Shown here piece after piece: positions 48,912 through 58,688 of a DNA stretch of 64,000 bases. Origin of the DNA: Orobanche coerulescens (taxonomy: Eukaryota > Streptophyta > Magnoliopsida > Lamiales > Orobanchaceae); assembly GCA_033398695.1 (NCBI GenBank), contig CM065811.1:73412001-73476000 (forward strand). Reading direction: 5' to 3'. The notes beneath the pieces were generated by a model. It did not search any database and was not told where the DNA came from. It saw only the letters and a list, made by a program, of their open reading frames with translations. Made by a program: the position numbers and the translations under genes. Each line of letters begins with the position of its first letter. Positions within the stretch are counted from its first letter, which is position 1.

Positions 48912-49658
48912 TCACAAATGATCACGATCAGCCCGGACTTCTCGATCACCGACAATTCTATCACCGCTAGGAAGTTTAACGATGAAAGGCTCGCAAGGTG
49001 ACAAGCGTCGAGACTCAAACGGCGTACACTCTAGAGAAATGAATGAATGCGTAGCACCCGAATCAAAAAGCACACCGACAGGATGGAAATGAATATGAAC
49101 GGTACTGCCGCCACGAGTCGCTGGATCATCGGCTCTCCTCATCTCATAGATACGCGGCTGAGCAGAGCCGACACTGGAAACTCCACCCCTAGCGGGCTGA
49201 CCCCGACCCTTACCTCGGCCGGTACTCGGTGGAGGCGGTGGAGCAAATGAGCCCTGGTTCACACTCGGCTCCAACGGGGCTGGTTGAGAAGAACGGGCGC
49301 CGCGAAGCTGTTTGATCTGCTCGCAAAAAGGGGCCTTGTGGCCTAGCTGTCCACAAGTATGACAGGTAAACTTCAGACGAGAACACTGTCGGCTCCTATG
49401 GCCATGTGTACCACAGTTAAAACATGTGGTCTCACGAGCAGAGGTTCCGGTGGCACCCCGAAAGCTCCCAGAGAAATGAGCCGAACCGCCCGTAGGAATA
49501 TTTGCAGCTAGAGATTTCTGCTGGCCCCCACTCTTGGGACCAGAAAAATTTCCGACCGACTCGCTTCTTGCTCTCACGAGCCAAATCACTCGCCACCGAC
49601 ATATCATAAGCAAGGGCTCGACTCGATAATCCTTCAGGGTAGTATGCAGAGCCTGCAT
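48912..49658 (-). pseudogene. D gag zinc knuckles and protease
   Basis: After a frame change from gag near 49640, this 249-codon frame carries two CCHC knuckles (CFNCGTHGHRSRQC at 49383-49424; CHTCGQLGHKAPFC at 49323-49364) that bind RNA. A Pro/Gly-rich linker precedes the retropepsin active site DSGATHSFIS (Asp codon at 49062-49064). The protease's second half (GNDWL motif region, 48730-48911) is in another frame. Cleavage of the polyprotein would need an unbroken frame. Confidence 0.85.
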
Positions 49659-50413
49659 ATATAGTCCCGAATGGGCAACTTCATCCTCCTGGAAAAATGG
49701 AAAATTTTGTCGCTCTCAGCGACAACTTGGGTCTTCACATAACCCAACTCCTTATTAAAGTCGGCAATGGCCTGAGATACGGGGATATCCCGTGGTTGAG
49801 CATCATAGAAAGCATGCACTCGAGCCTGTCTGACCGGCCACGGACAATATTCGGTCTCCATCAATTCTTGAAATTCGGCCAATGAAGCAACATGATCTTT
49901 GGGACCAACGGCCTCCCACCAATCTGTAGCATCTCCCGTGAGAAAATATTGAGCAATAGGGACCCTACGGTCATCGGGGCAGTTGGTAGCAGTGAAGACT
50001 TTGGATATTTCCTTGATCCACCCTTCCCAGCCGATCGGGTCCGAAGCTCCCGAAAACTGAGGAGGATGCATCTTGATGACATTATGAAGCCAGCGATCCG
50101 CTCCGCCCCGATTAGCATGGGCCTGGTTGGGGTTCTGGACCACCTGAGCTATAGCCGCCATTTGGTTAACCATTTGCTGCATAACAGCCGCAATACCAAG
50201 ATCGGCGCGCTCCTGAGAAGAAGCATGACTGTGACGGTCACCGATCGCGGCCTCGAAGAATGCGACGTGGCCGCCCCACCGGCCGCCCCACGCCCCCGGC
50301 CGTCCACGACCACGACCACGACCACGACCACGGTTTCTCCGGCATCCATACCGATGTTGAGAGATAGCAGTATATCGATGATGAGTAAGGGAGGAAAAGC
50401 AACTACGATTCAA
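49634..50413 (-). pseudogene. D gag capsid part
   Basis: 260-codon frame. The open frame starts at 50413, but the natural start is probably near 50345, just before the Arg-Gly run (RGRGRGRGR from a GACCAC-type repeat at 50300-50333), which also opens F's gag. The capsid core has HPPQFSG, WEGWIKEISKVF, YFLTGDATDWW and FQELMETEYCPW, the usual plant gypsy gag pattern. It runs out of frame after LPIRDYI near 49650. The leader from the primer site (50563) is about 220 bp. Confidence 0.85.
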
Positions 50414-50540
50414 AAGTGGAAATACAATGCAAGAAACAAAAGAGCCGAATAAGAAAACTTACGAGCACCGGAAGTACTGGGTCTTTAGCGGTGTGACAAT
50501 GTGCAAAACAAAACACGACTAGACCCAAATAACCAACAAG

Positions 50541-50574
50541 CCTAGGTATCCATAAACCTAGGGCTCTGATACCA
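50541..50574 (-). other. D primer binding site and hairpin
   Basis: GCTCTGATACCA at 50563-50574, six bases from the LTR. Next to it is a perfect inverted repeat CCTAGGT, 8 nt, ACCTAGG (50541-50562), also found in G and in modified form in A and C. Confidence 0.85.
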
Positions 50575-50579
50575 TTTTC

Positions 50580-52558
50580 TGTAACACCCCGAGATATTCG
50601 GAATATGTTACAGTGCCGTAGACCCCTACATGGGACCTACCAGGCTACAATAGAAAAACTCCACCCGACTAACCATCTTGGTTAGCGAGGATACACAATT
50701 AAATAATATGACATATAAAGATACGCCCGGAGCAACCGGCAAAATAAGCATCAACCAACAACGTGACAATTTAAAGCAATACAATACGGAGTTTGAAACA
50801 AAAAGCCTAAGTACTCGCGAGTACAATCTATAAGTTTAAAACCGTGGGAACAACCATATCGAAATGGACAAAGGAAATAAGTAGACCCAAATGCACATGT
50901 CAACGACCCTGGCCAACATCCTCAGATCGTCTCCGGTGCTCGCTCGTCCGGATAATCATAACCTGAAATCCATAACAAGAATTTCCCCAAAACGGGTCCC
51001 CAAAGGGGTTAGCAATTACGCTAGTACAAGCAGTCAAGGCAAACCAATCGCTTACACATTTCATAGTACATGCACCGATGTCATTTCAAAAACCAAAACT
51101 AGACATGTCTTTTCCGGAAACAAACAGTCAAACAATTTGCCTTGGGAACAGAGTAATATCATAGATTCCCGCGCGAGGCCTCTAAGGACCCTCCCGCGCT
51201 GGCTATATTATAAAACAAAACACGCACATGCATCGCCTCGGGAACAGAGTAATATCATAGATTCCCGCACGAGGCCTCTAAGGACCCTCCCGCACTGGCT
51301 AGCTAAACAAACTCGTGAAATCCAGGGCGGCAGCATAGATTTCCCTCCTTGACCCCGTCGGGCCAACACGAGGTGAGTTACACACAAGTAATATACATCA
51401 CCATTTCATGTTAAGCTTAAAGGTTTCCAAAAATACTTGCCTTGAATATTTTGATGATGCAACGAACGGACAGGATAATCATCGACGAACACTAGGAATC
51501 AACGGGACCGAACCTAACGATTTCGAAGAACATAATTACAACCAACTCTAGCCGAATACGGAAATGGAATACACCCGAATACCCGCCTACGATTCATGTA
51601 TATTCGAATAAAAATAACAACGAGGGCGGACCACAACCAAACCCTCTCGATTCCACAAAACTATGAAAATATACCATGAATCCGTAGGAAATTAATGATA
51701 TCAACAAGATTAATCATATTCATCAAGAATCCATTAACAAAACGGAAGGAATCGGACAAAAACCCCAAAATCCCCAATTATCCAAAAAAGAGGGTTTCAA
51801 GAAATATTACCTTAGGAGATTCAAGTACTAAGATCCGTAGAACACGCGTTGGATTGATCGTCCGGGCTTCACTACCGAAGAAAAATGGTGAAAATCAACC
51901 CCTCAATGGATAAAGATGAAGAACTCTTCCCCTCTCTCTAACTCTCTCTCGCGATGCAGGTGAAATGAGGGAGAAGACGACCGATCTCGTCTAATAAGGA
52001 CGAGATTGCACAATTACCGCTTTGTGTGCCGCGGCACATCCGAAGTGTGCCGCGGCACAGGCCAAAAATTACTCCCAGGTTTCGGCATTGTGCCGCACGG
52101 CTGCGTGTGCAGCGGCACCGCACTGATTGGGTTTAGGTCGCGAGAAGACACACGAGTGTGCCGCGGCACCGGCAGTGTGCCGCGGCACTGGCCTGGCACT
52201 GTGCCGCGGCACCGGATGGGTGTGCCGCGGCACACAGTACAGTTTGTTCGACCAACAACTGAAGGAATTTGTGTGCCGCGGCACGCACATCTTGTGCCGC
52301 GGCCCACACCCCCTATTGGGTTCCAAAATGATAAAAATGATCCGGAAAGAGAATAAAACGATAGGAATCAATATTTGGGAACCAATAACACGAAATGGAT
52401 CCACGGCAACCCCGAAACGGCGGTTCCGCACCACAATAACGAGAATACAGTTCAACAGTTGACAGGAAGGACACACTGAAAGGTACACGAGGGTCACTAT
52501 GACCGAGAAATATACCAAAAATGAAAATACAAGGGAAAGAAAAATACCGGATATTACA
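50580..52558 (-). mobile_element. D 5' LTR (D2)
   Basis: 1979 bp, collinear with D1. Tandem duplication near 51140-51300. Palindrome array 52024-52310 is better preserved (more intact GTGCCGCGGCAC) than in D1, with the stem-loop at 51985-52005. Confidence 0.92.
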
Positions 52559-53317
52559 GTTTAAACCTTGGGTTGTGGATTTTGATGTTGGAAAAACGAA
52601 CCTTGATATTATTTTCGTGTACTGTGATTTGATGAGATTTGGGATGAGATCCCAATGGTTTGTAAAGGTCCTTTTATGGAAAGTGATTTTGGGCCGAGAC
52701 CCGTTCATTTTGAAATGGATATTTTCAACTAAGGACTTGAGGTCTAGCAAAGTTTCTATTTTTAAAATCCCTGATATGAGGAATTTATTTTCAAACACTT
52801 CTTTGATGGTTTCTAATTAATAAAACTTCTCGAGAAGTTTTTTTGGTAACTATTTGTCGTACCCGATTCGTGATTTCTATTTGTTTGTTACATTTCGTAT
52901 GATTTCATACTTGTACTAGCAAAACAGTGGAGTTTTGCTAACCCCCGAGTATTCGGGGGGTGGATGTATGTATTGCATTCCGGTTTTGGAGCATAGCACA
53001 GGGTCGGCATGAAGGATGATGAAAGATGAACGATACTAATCACACGAGGACCCGTTGATGTTGTATTGGTTTAGTTGTATTTTATTTTCCACTGCAGTAT
53101 TCTTTTCCCGTTGTACGGGAGTGTGTTATATTCGACCCCTGCGTGGGCTTGTATTATAATCGAGTTGTATGTTTTTATTGAAAGGCCAAATCGGTCTACT
53201 GAGTCATTTTAGCCTTAAAGGCATTGTCGAGATGTTTTATGTTGTTACTAGCCTGGTAGATCCTTGAGGAAAGGTTCTATGGCGTGTAATATCCCTGAGC
53301 GGATTGGGGGTGTTACA
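52559..53317 (+). mobile_element. Element C 5' LTR, segment 4 (U5 end)
   Basis: Starts with the duplicated GTTTA and ends GGGGGTGTTACA at 53317, directly before the primer site. No ORF with a domain; the 99-codon ORF at 52521 spans the D/C junction and is not real. Confidence 0.85.
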
Positions 53318-54491
53318 TAAATGGTATCTGAGCTTAGGTTGTGGAAACCTAGGCTGTCGGGTCAGTGGTGTCTGTTGAGTTTTGTCTCGTCGGATTTTAT
53401 CTGACTGAGTCGTGTCGCGACGCGTCGTCTGAGTTTGTTGGTCGTGATTAGTATCGTGGGGCGATCATCATTTTCGTGCGACCTGTGGATGTAAGTCTCC
53501 CTTCTTTGTATTGTGCCTCGTGTGACACGAACTATTTGTATGATTATTTGTTAAGTGATGGGATCCTTCTGTGGATTTTGATTTCGTGATATGCGTTTAT
53601 TCGACTCTCGTATTTAGTTTATACGAGGAGTGTTATCGCTGCTAATGATTTTTAAATTGATTTGCTCATTTTGCATGTATTCTTGTGAAACCTTTGTGCT
53701 TATACGTGTTCGATTTGCTCACTCCGTGAGGGTCCGACGAGGCCTCGGGGGAAATCCATGACTTCACTCCGGATTCACGAGCTTGTTCGCTAGCCAGTTC
53801 GGGAGGGTCCTTAGAGGCCTCGAATGGGGTCAGTGGTTTTGCCTCGATCCTAGGTGGTTTTCGACTGTGATATTTTACTGTTTTTTTTCTGGTAAAAGAC
53901 ATGTATTGTCTTGATTTTGAACGATTTGATGCGTGTGCTCTGATGTGTTTAAGCGAATGTCGATACGTGTGAATTTTGGGCATTTTGGCCTATTGGACTT
54001 CCGAAAAACCTTATGTATCTTAGAAAATAAATCTCGAGACGTACTTTTAAAATGCATTATTTTCTCGCGGTACCTTCAAGGTGCCTACTAGTGCCACACT
54101 ATGTTTCAAAATTATTCCACTTTGAGGACCAAAATATTTTGAGATATTTTCAATGAGTTAGAAACGCATTTGCTTAGACCCGAAGGTCGAATATTTCTGA
54201 AAAGTTTTAATTTAAAGAAAGGTGTCCTCATTTTTTTAAACGCAAGATAGTTTTTCAAAGTCTCGATGATGATATTTGTACTACTTTTTCGATATATGAT
54301 ACTCAAGATCAACTGGTGTTTCTAAATTATTTACAAAAGGTGGTTTTCGTTTTTAAAACCTATCATTTCCTGTTATGGTTGGGGAATGTGTGTGTGACGT
54401 TAGCATTGTCGTTAGGATGTTGGCCCTCTGAGTTGTGATTGAGTTGGTGGTGTGAGCGTCAAGTCGTTCGCCACACATTTGTTGTGTTGGC

Positions 54492-54558
54492 CCTCTGTGA
54501 GAGGTGTGATGTTGGTATTAAATGTTGTCGCCTCGTGGCGAATTGTGCGTTATCGCAC
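54492..54558 (+). other. Three adjacent hairpins in element C
   Basis: CCTCT-GTG-AGAGG (54492-54504), CGCC-TCGT-GGCG (54529-54540) and GTGCG-TTAT-CGCAC (54545-54558). They occupy the same kind of position as the hairpin series of family A. RNA role is inferred only. Confidence 0.5.
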
Positions 54559-54965
54559 ATGTACGAGCTGTTAGAGCTTGGGTTTGTATGATTGTGTGCA
54601 TCTGTGATTGTTCCGTGACGTGTCGGTTGCTTGTTGTATTGTTACCTTACTTCCGTTGTTGTGAGTTTCGGGGACGACACTTCTTTTAGAAGAGGTCGAA
54701 TGTAATACCCATATTATTCTTTTGACTTCTACATTTTCTCTTTCTCAATTCTATTGACTCACTCGTGTTCGTTGATACTTTCTGAACTTGTTCTGTATTT
54801 CGGTTTTTATCATTCGAACGAGCCGTGATCTTGTTTTGGATCGATCTAGTTATCACTGTGACTTTTTCGAGTTCGGTTCGATTCTTGTGAACCTTGTTCA
54901 AAATTAACGTCTTTTAGTTTCTACAAGTTCGTTTAATACCTTGTGTTGAAGTGTGAACTTCAGGA

Positions 54966-55063
54966 TCGTTGTTCGACCGTTAGTGTTCGATCATTTTTAT
55001 TCGACCATTTTCGTTCGATCATTGTGTTCAATCGTGTTGTTCGATCATTGAGGTTCAATGGTG
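54966..55063 (+). repeat. Degenerate TTCGATCATT tandem repeat
   Basis: About six copies of TTCGA(T/C)CATT or TTCAATxGT at 14-18 bp spacing. Low-complexity; the overlapping ORFs are not genes. Confidence 0.7.
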
Positions 55064-55237
55064 GTTGTCGTTGTGCGTGTTTCCACGCCGTACCTTCCTT
55101 GTGTTTCTTGTAACGTTTCGCCAATGGGCGTAAGTTGCGCGGTTCTTGTGTATCTCGTGGAGATGTTCTTGGTGGGATATTACCTCTCCCTGCTTGTTTT
55201 AAGTTTCGGGACGAAACTTCTATTAAGGAGGGTAGTA

Positions 55238-55508
55238 TGTAATATTCGGAAATTTTTAAACTCGAATTTTGGCGATACAATTTCCATTTATTTATTTTCT
55301 CTCTCTTATTTTTATTAACTGATTATTTATAAGTCGGGCGGACTCTGAGATGTTGGACTAATATATTGGCGAGTTAGTATTGGTGTTATTTGGCGCAGTG
55401 TAACAATCGGACGATCGAACCAGGAGACGGAGTAATGAATCTCAAATTGTTCGTTTTTACTCGGTTAATTTATAATCGAACCCTATCGGGTTGGATAAGT
55501 CCAACTAT

Positions 55509-55542
<34 letters not shown>

Positions 55543-55837
55543 TATTGTATATATATGTATATGCACGGGAAATTTCCCGAGTCTTTCCCCCCTCTCTCTT
55601 CCTTTTATTTCTTTATCTTTTCTCCTTTCCCCACCTGCTCCCTCTCTCCTTTCCTCTCTCCAGTGAAAACACACACAAACACACATCTACACATACCCAG
55701 CGGATCGCTGGAACTCGTCGGCGAGGAGTGAGCCTGAGCGGATCTAGTGCGACTGGGCTCGAGGTCGCGACTCCCTGGATAGAATCGAAGTGCACTGACA
55801 AACTTCCATGCTTGTCGACATGGGTAAACGAGGCTGC
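55238..55837 (+). mobile_element. Element C 3' LTR, first segment
   Basis: TGTAATATTCGG start after the polypurine tract, collinear with 13315-13886 including the palindrome at 55566-55579, with a longer AT microsatellite (about 55510-55560). Interrupted at GAGGCTGC by F, so GCTGC (55833-55837) should reappear after F's right LTR beyond the window. Confidence 0.88.
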
Positions 55838-58198
55838 TGTAATACCCGGTTGTAATTCATTCATTTTCATTCAGTAATTATCAGTCTGTTATTGTCACTC
55901 AGTGTATTTTCACTCAATTATAATCATTCATCAATCATGTTCATTCACCGTGTTCACCGTTCGTATAAACTTCGAGTTGAGTATCGTTATTGTTCATCGT
56001 TTCAACTTTCCTCATATGAGTTCGACTTTGTTAGATCACCATTAATTTTTGGTAACTCCAAAAATTCTAAATCCTTGCAATATTATAGAGCATCGAGTTA
56101 GCTTTCCAATGGTTCTAACGGTGAGTCAATCGGAGTCCGGACGAGAGAGTTATGGTCGTTTTAGCTCAACCGCTCATTTTTTCAGTTTTGGCCGATCACT
56201 GCCGAACGAACTCGGCCGTGTCGTCCGACACGGCTCGGCTGCATTTCGTCCGGATAGTGCCGAGCGTCGCCTCAGGACCCGACCGTGTCGTGCAGCACGG
56301 CCGAGTCGAGCTCTTCCGGATTAGCTGTAGCGGCGCCAGAGGCCCGACCGTGTTCGGGACACGGTCGAGTCATTGTCGAGCGCCGCGGACGGGTCACCGT
56401 CGGTAGGCCCCTTCGCGCCTCGGCCGTGTCAGCGGGACACGGTCGAGTCCTCGCCGGCCGGCTGCGCGCCACGACCGTGTCGAGCGGGCACGGTCGAGCC
56501 TGTTGGCCGAGTCAACCCTATAAATTCTTTTTGAGCATTTTGAGCTCATTTCTCCCATTTTTCCATCTTCTTCACCTGCAAACGAGAGAGAAATACTTGA
56601 GGGAGAGATTTCTTCATCAATTATCATTTGAGAGTATATTTTTCATCACCTTCAATCATTCGGGAAGCTTGGATACTCGATTAAACTCGTGTTCTTCGGA
56701 TCGAATTGGTTGGATATTCAAGAGGTAATTTCTTCAACACTTTGGACTTCGATTTTGTGTTGAGATATGATGTTTTGGACGTTATAATCATGTTATATGA
56801 AGGGATATGTATATGATTATGAGTTTGTATAAGGATTCATTGGATTATTGAGGGATTATTCAAGAACACCTTGAATATCGAGTTGGAATTGGAGATTTTC
56901 GACTAATTGTTGTTATAATCACATTTTTGGATATTCATAACGGATTATTGATCGTATTGGAGATGTTTTGTTGGTTTGAAACACTTCTTGGGGAATTTGA
57001 TATAGGTATATTGAAGTTTGATTGTAAACAATCGGAGTTTGGACGCAACATGTTTGATTTAATGCCGCAATGGACTTAGTTTTATCGTATCGACGTTTTG
57101 AGTTCGTTATATTCGTGTTTGATTCGTGTATTGAACAATTGTTGGTAATGATTGTTATTCAAGGTTGTTCGAGCGACCGATATTTCATTTAGGACGTTGT
57201 TCGTGGACGGACATTCATCATCGGTATTGTGTAAGTTAATTCTTACTCGGTTAAAAGGATATTCATTCCTTTTGTCGTTGTTCATTCATAATCATAACTC
57301 ATTCATCATTGTATTAATCGTATCAAAACTCGTCATTGTCAATTAATCACCTCAGTCATAAGGAACGACGGTTCCGATCATTTCATTGAGCTATCATTCA
57401 TTTCACCATCATTCAATCTTGGTGAGTCATTATTCATTTTCATTGTCACTTTTGTCATATTGTGGCATTCCGGGTCATACTGGCGTGCCGGTTGGTATGT
57501 GTAGGATTTTCATGTCGGGCACATTATAGTCGTGTGTTGGTTGGTGGCCTCACATTGGAATGTGCACACGAGTCGATTGCTCGTGAGACTGATTAGGTAC
57601 AAGACCACGCGTGTTTGATCGTTGGTGGCTTGTGCACGGACACATTTCCATCCCGGGCGTAGTGTGGCGCCATTCCTTTGAGCCGTACTGATTAGTCGAT
57701 TCATATAGCATGTTTGATTGCGTATGTTTTGACAGAATAATTCATAATTTCAGATATATCATGATTGTGTATTTTCAACCCTTGAGGATTGTTGTTCTGT
57801 GTAACTGACCCCGTTGGGGGATGCTGTTTTTCAGGTCATGGCAAGGCTAAGGCACGGGGAGAGCACGGTGACGGCGAGGAGTCCCAGTGATACTAGTAGG
57901 GGGCCCCAGTCTGTTCAGTCATTTATTCAGTCATTTGTGTTTCCTTTATTTATTCCGCTGCAGACATTCCGTTTGAGTGCTCATTTCATTCAGTGTTGTG
58001 TATTTTATCGTCATATAAAATACACATGTATTCTATTTTATCCTGGGTGTGTTGTATAAAACTCCTCGTCGGAGTAATTGATGTTGTAATGTGGTTCGGT
58101 ACTACATTTACCTGTGTAATTCATTCATTTTCATTACTTTGGTGGGTCCCGATCGGGGTCCACGGCACTGTAATATCCGCCTAGTTTGGGGTGTTACA
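55838..58198 (+). mobile_element. F 5' LTR
   Basis: 2361 bp, termini TGTAATACCCGGTTG...TTTGGGGTGTTACA. U3 opens with CATTCATT-rich sequence and an inverted-repeat block at 56211-56500; TATA box at 56518-56526. The R/U5 side includes short hairpins near 57546-57595 (CACATT-GG-AATGTG; CACGAG...CTCGTG) and ends with the conserved GGGTCCCGATCGGGGTCCACGG segment (split: GGGTCCC and GGGGTCCACGG) at 58144-58166. ORFs in the LTR are composition-driven. Confidence 0.88.
56211..56526 (+). promoter_or_regulatory. F LTR promoter: CCGTGTC inverted repeats and TATA box
   Basis: Five inverted repeats: GCCGTGTCG-TC-CGACACGGC (56215-56234, perfect 9-bp arms), then looser pairs of GACCGTGTC and GACACGGTC at about 56281-56305, 56346-56370, 56420-56447 and 56472-56498, followed by CTATAAATT at 56518-56526. 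Repeated in the 3' LTR from 63758. Confidence 0.7.
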
Positions 58199-58688
58199 GA
58201 GTTGGTATCGGAGAGTGGTTTTGAATACTACCCTCCAAGTCATGTCTCATTTGAAATCATCGTCATCGGACTAGTATCATTGGACTCTCGCGTCACGTGT
58301 GACCTGTGCAAATGCCGAGCCAATCAGACCAAGAACTGTAAGATTTCTGATGCCATGGTATAATTTCTGGCAATAATCATTCATTCATAATTCATCAGTT
58401 AATAATCCTCATTCATCAATTTCAATTGTGATCAAGTCGATAATGTTAACTCATTAATCACTCAATTCATTTCATTACTCAGTTGTTGATCTTGAAGATC
58501 ATATCATCAGTCTTGTTAAATTGTTCAAGATAATCATTTGATAATTTCGAGAAATCATGTCACGTCAACTAATCATTCATGTAATCGCTGTATTTGAACG
58601 CGTATGCTCATTTTCATCATTTCATAATATAATCATAATGTGATACTCATGCGAGATATATAATCATCATATGACTTTCCACTTCAGC
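58199..58688 (+). other. F untranslated leader
   Basis: AT-rich leader between the primer site and gag. No hairpin like that of D, A, C or G is seen. The ORF at 58091 spans the LTR border and is not real. Confidence 0.6.
58202..58215 (+). other. F primer binding site
   Basis: TTGGTATCGGAGAG, three bases after the LTR, is the Met-type site with one to two changes from TGGTATCAGAGC. One change is CAG to CGG, a recurrent alteration in this window. Confidence 0.75.

Larger units (their letters stand above)
43731..52558 (-). mobile_element. D: full-length chromovirus-like Ty3-gypsy element, TSD GTTTA
   Basis: LTRs 43731-45710 and 50580-52558 (about 1.98 kb), target duplication GTTTA at 43726-43730 and 52559-52563, total 8828 bp. 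The internal region encodes, on the minus strand, gag with two zinc knuckles, protease, RT, RNase H, integrase and a chromodomain-like tail, an order typical of Tekay/Del-type chromoviruses (clade inferred). LTRs are nearly identical outside the palindrome block, suggesting recent insertion, yet gag-pol is split by several frameshifts. It is the only nearly complete gag-pol source in the window sharing the primer-site hairpin of A, C and G. Confidence 0.92.
53318..55237 (+). mobile_element. Element C internal region, non-coding
   Basis: Primer site TGGTATCTGAGC at 53322-53333 with hairpin CTTAGGTT...AACCTAGG to 53353, and polypurine tract AAGGAGGGTAGTA at 55225-55237. No gag or pol. The stretch 53700-53860 resembles part of LTR D (TAGCCAG..GGGAGGGTCCTTAGAGGCCTC). 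A second polypurine-plus-LTR-start junction lies at about 54688-54710. Three small hairpins lie at 54492-54558 and a degenerate TTCGATCATT repeat at 54966-55063. Confidence 0.75.

Noticed and set aside
52313..52820. ORFs of 161 and 99 codons at the D/C junction
   Set aside because: They cross an LTR boundary with a target duplication and have no domain.
56285..56728. 147-codon ORF across the F LTR promoter block
   Set aside because: It spans the inverted repeats and TATA box, and its Arg/Pro-rich composition comes from the GC-rich palindromes.
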